In this document: positions 34,601 through 44,395 of the stretch, piece after piece
How positions within the stretch are numbered: position 1 is the first letter of the stretch
Layout: each line of letters begins with the position of its first letter
From: Cellvibrio sp. PSBB006
GTDB lineage: Bacteria > Pseudomonadota > Gammaproteobacteria > Pseudomonadales > Cellvibrionaceae
DNA length: 64,000 nucleotides
NCBI RefSeq assembly: GCF_002162135.1
Contig: NZ_CP021382.1
Location: forward strand, 1,364,001-1,428,000
Direction: 5' to 3'
The notes under the pieces: generated by a model
Database searches by the model: none
Told to the model about the DNA's origin: nothing
What the model saw: the letters and a program-made list of their open reading frames with translations, nothing else
Made by a program: the position numbers and the translations under genes

Positions 34601-35578
34601 TCAACGATCACTGAGCAAGTAACGGACGTAATCCACCAACTCCTCACTACCCACGGAAACGGAAATATCAGAGGGAAGTTTTTTTACATGCCAGGTCACT
34701 TCCCAATCCAAATGCTCGCCAGGTTGCAACATGGTCATACTGCCCTGCTGCTGTAGCTCCAGATAGGTTTTATGGGCGTCGGTAAACAGCTCAACTTCAC
34801 CCTCATTGACGGCAATCAATTCGCCCGGCACATCTGCAAATTCTTTCACTAATAAATAACCGCGATCTGTGTAGGCCAGCCAACCTTCACGACTATCTGT
34901 CATCAATTTATGGTGATCGTCGCGGATCTTCTTATCGTCATATAAAAACCAGCTGATATTACCAATCTTCTGGATCTCCATAGGGTAAAAGATGCCACTC
35001 TCCTGCTGCCGTTCACCCGAAGGGAAAAACACAATGCCGCTGGTGGGCACCCGGGTTAATTCCCACGGCGCCACAGCCTTGGCTTCTTCAGAATGGTTGT
35101 AGATCGAATAGGTGACGACAAAAGCATCGCTTCTGGTATTGCTGACACGATGACTTTTGACAAATTGATAGCCAGTCTTTGGATCAATCTCACTGGCGAG
35201 GACCAGTTGGTTGTCCTCAACCGAAACGCGGTAGGGTTTATGATCCAACACCTCTACCGGCGGCCAGCCCCATTCGCTTTGCGGGCTCGACCACAGGATA
35301 CTGCCCCACAAATTGGAGCTGGTCAGATCCTGGGTTATCAACAGTTCGTGACGTTCGTGCTTGAGCGAGGAAATTCTGCCGCCCACCGCCGGGTTAACTT
35401 CCATGGTGAGGTCACCTTGCTTGATCAGGTATTTATCGCCTTGTTGTTGCACAAAAAGCGGCAGATGACACATGGCAGCACCGGATGCTTGCTGATCCGA
35501 TTTGCTGCAAGCGACTATCAGGCTGGCTGCAAGTGTTGCGACGGCGATGAAGACTGCGATCTTGCAGGTTTTCACCAT
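34601..35578 (-). CDS. DUF4380-like lipoprotein, aldose-epimerase-type fold
   Basis: 325 residues. The signal peptide ends in a lipobox SLIVAC, then a beta-rich body that begins LTMEVNPAVGGRISSLKHERHELL, the start seen in DUF4380 and galactose-mutarotase-like proteins, which bind sugars. A catalytic His/Glu pair cannot be assigned. Single gene, probably anchored in the outer or inner membrane facing the periplasm; substrate unknown. Confidence 0.75.
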   Translation of the reverse strand: MVKTCKIAVFIAVATLAASLIVACSKSDQQASGAAMCHLPLFVQQQGDKYLIKQGDLTMEVNPAVGGRISSLKHERHELLITQDLTSSNLWGSILWSSPQSEWGWPPVEVLDHKPYRVSVEDNQLVLASEIDPKTGYQFVKSHRVSNTRSDAFVVTYSIYNHSEEAKAVAPWELTRVPTSGIVFFPSGERQQESGIFYPMEIQKIGNISWFLYDDKKIRDDHHKLMTDSREGWLAYTDRGYLLVKEFADVPGELIAVNEGEVELFTDAHKTYLELQQQGSMTMLQPGEHLDWEVTWHVKKLPSDISVSVGSEELVDYVRYLLSDR

Positions 35579-35820
35579 TATTGATTTCCTCTATATAACT
35601 GCTCTTTGTAGCTGCTTTTATCACTCACATTTGTCGTGTCGGATTACCTCTATCACCTGGGGCCGGCTCACATTCCTCACTAAATGTGATGCGCAAGCCA
35701 TGTGATTAACCAGCAGTTATGGGTACCGCGATGTCGTTCATATTGCATCAAGTGCGCAATAGATTGACTGTGACTTCAAAAAGAGTGTAACGGTTTTCTG
35801 GCCTATCGACCAATCAAGCC

Positions 35821-36669
35821 CTAGTAAAGCAATGTAAATAATTTGCGTTGGAATTCTACCGCCAGAGGATCTCCTTTACCCAAAGCGGCAAGGATATCCG
35901 TCATCGTTTTTCGGGCTGCGCCATCAGAAAACTGACGGTTTTTTTGCAAAATCTGCAACAATAATTCCAAGGCTTTTCGGTAATAACCTTCCTGGTTTAA
36001 TTGCACGGCCAGTTGATACATAAAGTCCAGATTAGTCGGATCTTTTTCCAGCGCGGCTTCCAGAGCGGTTACTTCGGGTGTTTTTGCCGCTTGCTTTTTT
36101 AACTGAAGCTGGGCCAACACCTGTTGAAAATGTGCGTCCTGATCAGCCATCCGGATGCCTGCCAATAAACTTTCGGCTTCTTCAATACGATTTAACTCCA
36201 ACAGCGTTTGCGCCAACGTAATAACGATGTTGGATTGCTGGCCGGACTCGTCTGCGGCCTGGCGCAAGAGCGGCAACGCAGCGGTGAAATCGCCGGCAGC
36301 AAGATAATCCTCTGCCTGTTGCACGGTTTTTTCCCATGCTTTAGGCAGGTGTTTTTCCAGCATCTGCCGCACGAAGGTTTCTGTTTGCGCCCCGGTAAAC
36401 CCATCAAGGGGTTGTCCATCTTTAATCAACATGACCGTTGGCAAACTGCGCACACCGAATTGTGATGCAATCATGTTTTGTTCATCGGCGTTAACTTTGG
36501 CGAGTAAAAAAGTCCCTTGGTATTCATTGGCCAATTTTTCAAGGATCGGCATCAAGGACTTACAAGGTCCGCACCAGTCGGCCCAGAAATCTACCAGAAC
36601 GGGGCGCGTAAACGATTCGTCAATCAGTAACTGTTGCGCGTTTTCAAGCGTAATATCGACGATATGCAT
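35821..36669 (-). CDS. Thioredoxin-TPR co-chaperone, CnoX/YbbN type
   Basis: 282 residues. An N-terminal thioredoxin domain (1-108) with an intact redox motif WADWCGPCKSLMP and the cis-Pro loop (VRSLPTVML), followed by TPR-like helical repeats (about 115-280; ALPLLRQAADESGQQSNIVITLAQTLLELNRIEEAESLL). CnoX proteins hold unfolded and oxidised proteins for GroEL and DnaK. E. coli YbbN has lost one redox cysteine (SQHC), whereas here CGPC is complete, so it can also reduce mixed disulphides. Confidence 0.92.
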   Translation of the reverse strand: MHIVDITLENAQQLLIDESFTRPVLVDFWADWCGPCKSLMPILEKLANEYQGTFLLAKVNADEQNMIASQFGVRSLPTVMLIKDGQPLDGFTGAQTETFVRQMLEKHLPKAWEKTVQQAEDYLAAGDFTAALPLLRQAADESGQQSNIVITLAQTLLELNRIEEAESLLAGIRMADQDAHFQQVLAQLQLKKQAAKTPEVTALEAALEKDPTNLDFMYQLAVQLNQEGYYRKALELLLQILQKNRQFSDGAARKTMTDILAALGKGDPLAVEFQRKLFTLLY

Positions 36670-36748
36670 AGATAAATATCCTGATTCCTGATAACAAAAT
36701 AATTAACTTTTGTTCACACAGCTGGTTGTGTTTTGGTGCATCACCAGC

Positions 36749-37282
36749 TCAAGGCATATCGCGCAGACTGACACTGATATTGTGCTCAGCACTGGAGATA
36801 TAAGCGATAGCCTCAGTGATAGAAATTGTAAGGTTCATTGTTTTTGCTGCAAGTTTTGTTAAGTCTTGCAATTCAGCGGCATCAAAATAATAGACCTTTA
36901 CTTTGGACAAGGCCTGAACGGCAGCTGTGCTGTTTTTCCACCAGATATCCATCCCCCGGCCATAAGCAAAAACCAGAACCTGCCGGGCGATTCCCTGGGC
37001 CTTTTTTAGCCGGTCCGGTGCTGGCTGCCCGACTTCAATCCATTCCAGAATCCTTCCGTCATCCGATTTGAGCCAGATATCCGGCTCATCGACGGAGGAT
37101 AATCCACGGGTAAACGTCAGGTTGTCCGCCGCGCGATAGCAAAAACTCAACAGCCGAACCATCATCCGCTCCGCCGTTTCTGATGGGTGCTGGGCGATTG
37201 TTAAACTCAGGTCGCCATAATAGTGCCGATCCATATCAGACAGCGTAATATTCGCCTTACAGACAGTCGCTTTTTCAGCCAC
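36749..37282 (-). CDS. yaeQ: YaeQ-family protein
   Basis: 177 residues matching YaeQ (E. coli 181 aa): MAEKATVCKANITLSDMDRHYYGDLSLTIAQHPSETAERMMVRLL, then the conserved EPDIWLKSDDGRILEWIEVGQP core. The fold is a PD-(D/E)xK nuclease variant whose activity is not established; older reports of a role in RfaH-independent haemolysin transcription are unconfirmed. Single gene, divergent from the pseudouridine synthase gene 37 bases away. Confidence 0.95.
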   Translation of the reverse strand: MAEKATVCKANITLSDMDRHYYGDLSLTIAQHPSETAERMMVRLLSFCYRAADNLTFTRGLSSVDEPDIWLKSDDGRILEWIEVGQPAPDRLKKAQGIARQVLVFAYGRGMDIWWKNSTAAVQALSKVKVYYFDAAELQDLTKLAAKTMNLTISITEAIAYISSAEHNISVSLRDMP

Positions 37283-37319
37283 GTTTTATACCCTTATATA
37301 ATTTACGGCACCCATCACT

Positions 37320-38171
37320 ATGCCCGATCAATCTTCGCCCAAAACTTTCACATTTACCGTGGAAAACCCCGGACAAACCGCCCTTGATGTGCTCGCCGAT
37401 GGCACCGGGCTTTCGCGTCAACGCATAAAAGATGCGATGAACAAAGGCGCCGCCTGGTGGAACCAGAAAGGTAAAACGCTGCGCTTGCGTCGCGCAACCA
37501 AGGTATTGAGCAAGGGCTGCAAGATACAGCTTTTTTACGACGAACAGGTGCTCGCACGCAAACCCGAGCCGGCGCAATTAATCCACGATGCAGACCGTTA
37601 CAGCATCTGGTTCAAGCCCCACGGTATGCTGTCCCAAGGTTCGCAATGGGGCGACCATTGCAGCCTGCTGCGCTGGGTTGAAGTCAACGGCACACCTAAA
37701 CGTGAATGCTTTCTGGTGCATCGTCTGGATGCCGATGCCGCTGGGCTGGTTCTGATTGCCCATGATCAGCAAAGTGCGGCACGCCTTTCCCATTTATTTC
37801 AATCGCGCGACATTCGCAAATGCTACCAGGCTTGGGTAAACGGTTTACCGCCTATTCCCACAACCGGCGTAACGCTCGATTATCCCCTGGACGATAAAGT
37901 TGCCCTTACCCGTGTGTATAGCTTGCACGAGGACAAAACCAGATTGCGAACACTGCTTGATGTGCATATTGAAACCGGCCGGAAACATCAGATTCGCCGC
38001 CACCTTGCAACCTTTGGCCACCCGATCATCGGCGACCGCTTGTACGGTAAAGCTGCGGCGGAGCCGCTGCAGCTGTTGGCTTATGCGTTATCGTTCGTCT
38101 GCCCGTTCAATCACACATCCCTTGAAGTCACCTTACCTGCCGATAAACAATTGGCTGGTTCAGCTGATTAG
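37320..38171 (+). CDS. RluA-family pseudouridine synthase
   Basis: 283 residues. An N-terminal S4-like RNA-binding part (about 20-80, ALDVLADGTGLSRQRIKDAMNKGAAWW), then the catalytic fold: motif II HRLDADAAGLVLIA with the essential Asp, YQAWVNG, and GRKHQIRRHLATFGHPIIGDRLYG. The usual HRLDRDTSG reads HRLDADAAG here, so the Arg next to the catalytic Asp is Ala, a group-specific change. The target uridine in rRNA or tRNA cannot be predicted. Confidence 0.9.
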   Translation: MPDQSSPKTFTFTVENPGQTALDVLADGTGLSRQRIKDAMNKGAAWWNQKGKTLRLRRATKVLSKGCKIQLFYDEQVLARKPEPAQLIHDADRYSIWFKPHGMLSQGSQWGDHCSLLRWVEVNGTPKRECFLVHRLDADAAGLVLIAHDQQSAARLSHLFQSRDIRKCYQAWVNGLPPIPTTGVTLDYPLDDKVALTRVYSLHEDKTRLRTLLDVHIETGRKHQIRRHLATFGHPIIGDRLYGKAAAEPLQLLAYALSFVCPFNHTSLEVTLPADKQLAGSAD

Positions 38172-38200
38172 GTTTAACCGGGTTTATACACCACACCTGT

Positions 38201-38229
38201 TAAAAAACTGTGGCGCCTGACGGCGCCAC
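38201..38229 (-). terminator. Terminator after lysS
   Basis: An 8-bp perfect stem (38210-38217 with 38222-38229) with a 4-base loop. On the minus strand it is followed by GTTTTTTAAC, which ends the prfB-lysS transcript. Confidence 0.9.
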
Positions 38230-38250
38230 ATGATTATCCCTGGCAACACA

Positions 38251-39747
38251 TTATTCCGGCCGCATATGAGGAAATAACAGCACATCACGGATGGATGGCG
38301 CGTTGGCAAACAACATCACCAATCGATCGATACCGATGCCCTCACCTGCCGTTGGTGGTAAACCGTATTCCAGCGCGCGTACATAATCGCCATCAAAATG
38401 CATGGCTTCATCATCACCGGCATCTTTTTCACGCACTTGTTGCATAAAGCGTTCGGCTTGGTCTTCCGCATCATTTAGCTCGGAGAAACCATTGGCCAAC
38501 TCGCGTCCACCGATAAAAAATTCAAAGCGATCCGTGACTGATGGATTTTGATCGTTGCGACGCGCCAGCGGTGACACCTCAATCGGATATTCGGTAATGA
38601 AGGTCGGTTGGTCCAATTTGTGTTCGACGGTTTCTTCAAATATTTCAATCTGGATTTTGCCCAAGCCGTCGTTTTCTTTAATTTTAATTTTAAGATCCCT
38701 GGCAGCCTGACGCGCGCCGTCGAGCGTGCTCAACTGCTCGCGGGAAATTTGCGGGTTGTATTGCAACACTGCGTCGAATACCGACAAACGTGTGAAGGGT
38801 TTACCGAAGTCGTACACGCTGTCCTGATACGTCAAGGTCGTTGTGCCCATGACTTCCTGGCACAGTTTGCGCAGCATATCTTCGGTGAGGTCCATCAGGT
38901 CTTTGTAATCCGCGTAAGCCTGATAAAACTCCATCATGGTAAATTCAGGGTTGTGGCGAGTGGATGTACCTTCGTTGCGGAAGTTACGGTTAATCTCAAA
39001 TACACGCTCAAAACCACCAACAACCAGACGCTTTAAATAAAGCTCCGGCGCAATCCGCAAGAACATTTCAATATCCAGCGCATTGTGATGAGTGACGAAA
39101 GGCCGCGCCGAGGCACCGCCGGGAATCACATGCAACATGGGAGTTTCCACTTCCATAAAGTCACGGCTGTTCATGTAGCGACGAATAAAATCGATGCACT
39201 TGGAGCGCAGACGGAAGGTATCGCGCACTTCAGGATTGACGATTAAATCCACATAGCGCTGGCGATAACGAATTTCCTGGTCACTCAGGCCGTGATATTT
39301 ATCCGGCAACGGACGCAGGGCTTTGGTCAGCAACTGGTATTCTTCGAGATTGACGTAAAGATCGCCCTTGCCCGATTTATGCAACGCCCCTTTGGCGCCA
39401 ACGATATCGCCAATATCCCACAAGCCCCAGGTTTCCTTAATATGTTCCTGCGCCTGCTTGTCGGCATACAACTGAATCGTGCCGTCGCCATCCTGCAACA
39501 CCATGAATGGGCCACGCTTGGCCATGATACGACCTGCAACGCTGACAACCTCACCCAAAGATTCCAGTTCTTCCTTGGTTTTTTCGCCATGGGATTGCTG
39601 AAGCTCTATGCTTTTATGTTCACGACGAAAATCATTAGGAAAGGCGTTGCCCTTCTCGCGAATCGCATCCAGTTTGCTGCGGCGCTCGGCAATCAATTTG
39701 TTTTCGTCGTGGGCCTGGCCCTGTGGCTGAGTAGTGTCGTTGCTCAT
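38251..39747 (-). CDS. lysS: Lysyl-tRNA synthetase (class II)
   Basis: Charges tRNA-Lys. 498 residues (E. coli 505). An OB-fold anticodon-binding domain (about 60-170), class II motif 1 ([21 protein letters not shown]), motif 2 ([33 protein letters not shown]) and motif 3 ([20 protein letters not shown]). Follows prfB on the same strand after 59 bases, the arrangement found in E. coli and Pseudomonas. Confidence 0.98.
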   Translation of the reverse strand: MSNDTTQPQGQAHDENKLIAERRSKLDAIREKGNAFPNDFRREHKSIELQQSHGEKTKEELESLGEVVSVAGRIMAKRGPFMVLQDGDGTIQLYADKQAQEHIKETWGLWDIGDIVGAKGALHKSGKGDLYVNLEEYQLLTKALRPLPDKYHGLSDQEIRYRQRYVDLIVNPEVRDTFRLRSKCIDFIRRYMNSRDFMEVETPMLHVIPGGASARPFVTHHNALDIEMFLRIAPELYLKRLVVGGFERVFEINRNFRNEGTSTRHNPEFTMMEFYQAYADYKDLMDLTEDMLRKLCQEVMGTTTLTYQDSVYDFGKPFTRLSVFDAVLQYNPQISREQLSTLDGARQAARDLKIKIKENDGLGKIQIEIFEETVEHKLDQPTFITEYPIEVSPLARRNDQNPSVTDRFEFFIGGRELANGFSELNDAEDQAERFMQQVREKDAGDDEAMHFDGDYVRALEYGLPPTAGEGIGIDRLVMLFANAPSIRDVLLFPHMRPE

Positions 39748-39806
39748 AATGGTTAGGGTTTCAGTGGTTAAATAATCAGGGTTTAATTCTTGAGGAATCG
39801 GGTAAT

Positions 39807-40902
39807 TTACAATCCGGCCTTCAAGCTGGCGACAATAAACTGATCCAGCGCGCCATCCAGTACCGATTGACAGTTACTGGTCTGTACGCTGGTGCGCAAG
39901 TCTTTAATACGCGAGTCGTCCAGTACATAAGAGCGGATCTGGCTGCCCCAGCCGATATCAGCCTTGCTATCCTCCATGGCCTGCTTGTCCGCATTGCGTT
40001 TGAGCATTTCCTGCTCGTACATCCGCGCCCGTAGCATCTTGAATGCCTGATCACGGTTCTGGTGCTGGGACCGTTCACTTTGACATTGCACAACAATGCC
40101 AGTGGGTATGTGGGTGATACGGATCGCCGAATCGGTCTTGTTAACGTGCTGACCACCGGCACCGCTCGCGCGGTAGGTATCGATCCGCAAATCGGCGGGA
40201 TTGATTTCAATGTCGATGTTGTCATCAATTTCCGGGGATACGAATACGGAACAAAAAGAGGTATGGCGGCGGTTGCCGGAGTCAAATGGCGACTTGCGCA
40301 CCAAACGATGCACGCCGGTTTCGGTACGCAACCAACCGAAGGCATATTCGCCTTCAAAACGAATGGTGGCGCTTTTAATACCAGCAACTTCACCTTCGGA
40401 GACTTCTTCCAGTGTGGTCTTAAAGCCCTTGGCCTCACCCCAGCGCAGGTACATACGCAGAACCATCTCCGCCCAATCCTGGGCTTCGGTTCCACCGGAG
40501 CCAGACTGAATATCAAGGAAGGCATTATTGGGGTCCATCTCGCCGGAAAACATACGGCGGAATTCCAGCTCTTGCAGTTGCTCATCCAGCCGATCGAGTT
40601 CGGCGGCGACATCGTTAACACTCGACTCGTCGTCTTCCTCAACCGCCATATCAAGCAATTCGCGACAATCGCTGATGCCGGATTCCAGGGCTTCGATGGT
40701 TTTTACCACGATTTCGAGGGAGGATCGCTCGCGCCCCAAGGCCTGGGCTCGTTCGGGGTTGTCCCAGACAGCGGACTCCCCCAGCTCCATTTCAACTTCG
40801 GTCAAACGTTCTTTTTTGAGATCGTAGTCAAAGATACCCCCTAAGCACACGGGTGCGCTCAGCGAGGTCTTTCAGGGTATTCAGTAAAGGATTAATTTCC
40901 AT
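39807..40902 (-). CDS. prfB: Peptide chain release factor 2, with programmed +1 frameshift
   Basis: Releases proteins at UGA and UAA. The gene starts at the ATG at 40902 with 24 codons ([24 protein letters not shown]), meets an in-frame TGA at 40828-40830, and continues in the +1 frame as DYDLKKERL to 39807; the product is 364 aa (E. coli 365). The frameshift signal is complete: internal Shine-Dalgarno AGGGGG three bases before CTT-TGA-C. The tripeptide SPF (stop recognition) and the GGQ loop ([21 protein letters not shown]) are intact. Expression is therefore autoregulated by RF2 level. Confidence 0.98.
40828..40845 (-). promoter_or_regulatory. RF2 autoregulatory frameshift site
   Basis: On the minus strand AGGGGGTATCTTTGAC. 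The SD-like AGGGGG, slip codon CTT and stop TGA followed by C are the classical RF2 recoding elements. Confidence 0.95.
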
Positions 40903-41059
40903 AGCAGGCTTAATGGGTTTTACCGACAGGTGCGGGCTCGGTCAGGTTAAAAGTAGGCGCGCATTCTACATGACTTGCGGGTATGACTCAAAAGCCAAAG
41001 TGCATGACCGGCCTTTCGCTACCCGCATTTATTGCCTGTAGCGGTATTCCCGCCAGCCG

Positions 41060-42661
41060 CTAATCTCGCAAGATGATTTCCCCACCCTGCTCCTGATAGC
41101 GACGCCGTGAAAATACCGCACTGTAGTACTTGAACTGCCGAACGATAAACCGGGAGGGATGAAAGGCATGCAGCTCATGATTGTTGACCACAAAACTATG
41201 GCCAACATTCGCTGCCGCACGAGGATCACCAAAGGTATATTGGCCAAATGAAGAAACTGATTGAAACATGGTGTTCATGTGGGGGATCTGGCGAGTTTTA
41301 ATGTATTCCCGCACGTCGTAACGGGTGTGGAACAGTACCGCGATATAAGCCATATTGATATTGTGCGTTACATAAACCTGTTCCGCTTCCGGCGCTACAC
41401 TATCAACCGTTTTGATGGCATCCTCAAAGGACTCGAAGAAAGATTCGCCTATCCGGTCTTTGTATTCACCAGTATAGTAATGGATGAAAAACCCGGCGTT
41501 TACAACAAACAATCCCAGCACAATCAAGCCCGGCAGCTTCGACTTGGCGTGCTGCAAGATTGTTTCAATTCCAATCGCCGCAAATATTATCAATGGATAA
41601 AAAATAATATTCATTCGATTAAAATTAACCGACAGCGATGCACAAACAGCAACAGCCCCCATAAACCACAACAAAATAGCAAAGTGTGGCAATGAATTCC
41701 GCTGCCTTAACCAGGCTACAGCAACCAGCCCTAGTCCGATAACAATAAAGGGCAAACTGCAATGATACAGATAACCATAACCCTCAATACTGTTGTAAAA
41801 GCTCCCGTCATGAAAATCGGAAACCAAAATCCTTCCTGCATGTTCAAGATTGCTTACTAATTGCGTAAACTTTTCACCGCTGGACAACACAGTGACTTCT
41901 GTAAAACGATTGGTGCCCGTGTAGCGGGGAATTGAACCCACCGACGAGATCATTGGTTCCCATTCGTATAAATTCACCAGAATAAAAAGCCCTATAGGTA
42001 TCGCAACAATCCCACCAATTACGTACGCCGATAAAGTATGAACCACCGGTATGGGCCTATAAATCAGCAGGTAGACACCCATCCCGACCATCATGAAGGG
42101 AACAAACAGATAGGCTGTCCCATAGGCATACAATGACAACCCCATCAGTACCGCGAATGCATACACAGCAGAATATTTGCGCGGGCAATAACAAAGGCAG
42201 GCAACAGCCAACAAGATGATGGTCGGGAATATATTCGCTTCAAGTCCCCACCGGCTCATCATCAAGTGCCAAGGACTAATCGCTACGAGAAAAGCTGCAA
42301 TCAGCGCACCTGTGCGGGAACTGAATTGCAAAAACATCCAATACATAATCAAGATGGAGAAGGAGCCGAATAAAGCGGCTGGCAAACGAAATGAAAATAC
42401 GGATAAATCAAACAGCGCTATAAATGGAATTGCGAGATAGGAATACAATGCATTTTGTCCGCTACCCCAGGCGATCAGATGTACCGGATAGGGATAACCA
42501 TTACGATCCATTCCATGAGTTAATATGGCAAAAGCGTCGTAACCCGCCGAGGCCTCATCCTGATTGAGCCCTGCCGGCAAAACATCCAACCCAATCAGCC
42601 GTAATAGACTACCTAACAGAAAAATGGCGATAACATACTTGTGTTCACGAAGAAAGCTCAT
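41060..42661 (-). CDS. GT-C membrane glycosyltransferase (ArnT/PMT-like)
   Basis: 533 residues with about eleven predicted TMs. The first periplasmic loop has the acidic NQDEASAGYDA motif expected of GT-C enzymes that take sugar from a polyprenyl-phosphate donor. The C-terminal 120 residues form a soluble periplasmic domain. The acceptor (lipid A, protein or polysaccharide) is unknown. Alone on its strand; 158 bases separate it from prfB. Confidence 0.85.
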   Translation of the reverse strand: MSFLREHKYVIAIFLLGSLLRLIGLDVLPAGLNQDEASAGYDAFAILTHGMDRNGYPYPVHLIAWGSGQNALYSYLAIPFIALFDLSVFSFRLPAALFGSFSILIMYWMFLQFSSRTGALIAAFLVAISPWHLMMSRWGLEANIFPTIILLAVACLCYCPRKYSAVYAFAVLMGLSLYAYGTAYLFVPFMMVGMGVYLLIYRPIPVVHTLSAYVIGGIVAIPIGLFILVNLYEWEPMISSVGSIPRYTGTNRFTEVTVLSSGEKFTQLVSNLEHAGRILVSDFHDGSFYNSIEGYGYLYHCSLPFIVIGLGLVAVAWLRQRNSLPHFAILLWFMGAVAVCASLSVNFNRMNIIFYPLIIFAAIGIETILQHAKSKLPGLIVLGLFVVNAGFFIHYYTGEYKDRIGESFFESFEDAIKTVDSVAPEAEQVYVTHNINMAYIAVLFHTRYDVREYIKTRQIPHMNTMFQSVSSFGQYTFGDPRAAANVGHSFVVNNHELHAFHPSRFIVRQFKYYSAVFSRRRYQEQGGEIILRD

Positions 42662-42828
42662 ACAAATCCCTGAGAATTATTCTAGTTTTTGAGTATTGAA
42701 TAGCGCACGCACTTTAGCCGCCCAAGGAGCTTTGCGTCAATGTGCAAAAATCAGCCTTGTATCACTAAAATCATCAAGGAAAATCGACCAGTCACAGGGG
42801 TTAAGACTCCTTAATAAATCAGTGGGGA

Positions 42829-43272
42829 TTATTCATCACGGGTTTCTATCAGCGTAAATGGCATTACGGGACTTCCTTGCCCTTCATGACCGGCAAGCTT
42901 CTCAATAATCGCACAGTGCGGCGCTTGATCTCCCGCGCATTTTTCTGCCATCCCTGCGAGGGTCTCACGCATGCTTTGCAGTGCCTTCAGCTGTTCATCG
43001 AGCTGCCGCATCTTATCAACGACCAATTGTTTGACATCTGCCGCCTGGCGCTGAGGATTGCGAAATAACTCCAGCAATTCCCGACATTCATCCAGCCCAA
43101 AGCCTACCGCCCTGGCTCGCTGCAAAAAGCTCAGTTGCTCAACGTCTGCATCGGTGTAGTCGCGATAATCATTACCGGGCTGTCGGCGAGGCACGACCAG
43201 ACCGATGTCTTCATAGTAGCGAATAGTCTTGGCGCTCAGGTCGCTGCGCGCCGCTGCCTGCCCAATATTCAT
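42829..43272 (-). CDS. cueR: MerR-family copper-responsive regulator CueR
   Basis: 147 residues. The winged helix (1-70) begins MNIGQAAARSDLSAKTIRYYEDIGLV, followed by the dimer helix (about 78-108) and a metal loop CAGDQAPHC: two cysteines eight apart as in E. coli CueR (CPGDDSADC), which bind Cu(I), Ag(I) or Au(I). The Ser/Ala position and loop match the +1 ion group, not the zinc group. It lies behind its own MerR-type promoter (43307-43337). No copA or cueO is adjacent, so it acts on distant genes. Confidence 0.92.
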   Translation of the reverse strand: MNIGQAAARSDLSAKTIRYYEDIGLVVPRRQPGNDYRDYTDADVEQLSFLQRARAVGFGLDECRELLELFRNPQRQAADVKQLVVDKMRQLDEQLKALQSMRETLAGMAEKCAGDQAPHCAIIEKLAGHEGQGSPVMPFTLIETRDE

Positions 43273-43306
43273 AACGCCTGCCCCCGGAGAAGTTATATCG
43301 ATCCAG

Positions 43307-43337
43307 AGAGTAAACCTTTCAGTAACTGGAAAGTCAA
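43307..43337 (-). promoter_or_regulatory. MerR-type promoter/operator of cueR
   Basis: On the minus strand TTGACT (43332-43337), a 19-base spacer and TACTCT (43307-43312). The over-long spacer holds the dyad TTTCCAG/CTGAAAG, like the E. coli copA promoter that CueR untwists. Positioned 35 bases before the cueR ATG, this implies autoregulation. Confidence 0.82.
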
Positions 43338-43560
43338 CAGCTCGGAACCCGATGCTAGCGCCTGATTTGCAGCCTTCATGCAGGGGTTTTATACGTCCAG
43401 AAGTCGGTCAAGCATATAAAACAGGCAGTATTTATTGATCCAGCGCACACAATAAATATCAATTTAACCTTTAAAATCAAAAAGATAATAAATATTCTTG
43501 ACAAAGAAAATTAATAAACCAAAATAAATTACATTAAAATCCAAATGCGTTGGGTAATTT

Positions 43561-43788
43561 ATGGAATATATCGATATCAGCCACCCTGAATGGCCCAAAA
43601 TGTGGGACGAGCTTGCCGGTTATCGCCTTAATAAAGGGGACCACCTTTGCATCCACGATGGCGAATGTTGGGAGTATATGGGGTCAACCCTGGACCATCA
43701 TCACCTGCGTCATGCCTGCCATCCCGTCACCCACCAGGTCGAATATATCTATATCGAACGGGCACGTGCTGCGGTGAAGTGGGCCTGA
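43561..43788 (+). CDS. Hypothetical protein, 75 aa
   Basis: A small soluble protein, rich in His, Trp and Tyr (MEYIDISHPEWPKMWDELAGYRLNKGDHLC..., with LDHHHLRHACHP near residue 44). The His/Cys cluster could bind a metal, though no family is recognised. No clear ribosome site precedes the ATG; two shifted frames are also open here, so the call rests on composition alone. Confidence 0.5.
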   Translation: MEYIDISHPEWPKMWDELAGYRLNKGDHLCIHDGECWEYMGSTLDHHHLRHACHPVTHQVEYIYIERARAAVKWA

Positions 43789-43867
43789 ATCTCCTTCACC
43801 AACCTTCCAATACCTACCCCGAGTTTCCACGCCTTTCTCAAATACACCAAGAATCCTCCATCGGTAA

Positions 43868-43896
43868 TTAACACTCTGGATCTTTTGCGGTATGCT
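43868..43896 (+). promoter_or_regulatory. Sigma-70 promoter of the gtrA-type operon
   Basis: TTAACA (43868-43873), a 17-base spacer and TATGCT (43891-43896). Start expected near 43903, giving a leader of about 120 bases before the first gene. Confidence 0.6.
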
Positions 43897-44024
43897 CTGC
43901 TCGCTTGTTGAGCGGCGGCTTGCGATGACGCTGATCGTCCCCTGATAGCCCACCGGGTTATGAAGCATTAACGACACAAAATAACTAGAAGATGAGGGAT
44001 GAGCATTGAGGCTCACCAAATTGT

Positions 44025-44393
44025 ATGCTTAATCATTTGATACGTTTTGTATTAGTCGGTGGAGGCGCAACACTTTTACAATTTGTGTTGCTGTTTATTT
44101 TCGTAGAGTTCGGTCATTTCAATAAGATTTTTGCTTCAGCACTCTCCTTTGCGATATCCGCCGTTTTTAATTATCTCATGAATTATTATTTCACTTTCGC
44201 CAGTGAAAAATCCCATATTGAAACTGCACCCAAATTTATTGCCGTAGCCGCACTCGGGCTATTGATCAACTCGACAGCATTTGCACTACTCCTGGTCGTT
44301 ATGCCGCATTATTTATTTGCCCAGCTTGGAGCGACCCTGATTACGCTATTGGTTAACTTTCTATTACATAAAATGTGGATATACCGGAGCTAA
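44025..44393 (+). CDS. GtrA-family membrane protein
   Basis: 122 residues with four TMs (about 5-27, 36-58, 69-92, 96-118) and the GtrA pattern LIRFVLVGGGATLLQFVLLFIFVE and FNYLMNYYFTF. The family is thought to flip polyprenyl-phosphate sugars across the inner membrane. Followed after 2 bases by a glycosyltransferase of the GtrB type, giving the normal pair. Confidence 0.93.
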   Translation: MLNHLIRFVLVGGGATLLQFVLLFIFVEFGHFNKIFASALSFAISAVFNYLMNYYFTFASEKSHIETAPKFIAVAALGLLINSTAFALLLVVMPHYLFAQLGATLITLLVNFLLHKMWIYRS

Positions 44394-44395
44394 CG

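Noticed and set aside
39821..40654. 277-codon second frame within prfB
   Set aside because: Shadow frame of RF2; its product has no domain and the RF2 frame carries the conserved motifs.
43684..44019. 111-codon minus-strand frame opposite the 75-aa gene
   Set aside because: Composition unlike a protein, no ribosome site, and it crosses the promoter of the gtrA-type operon.
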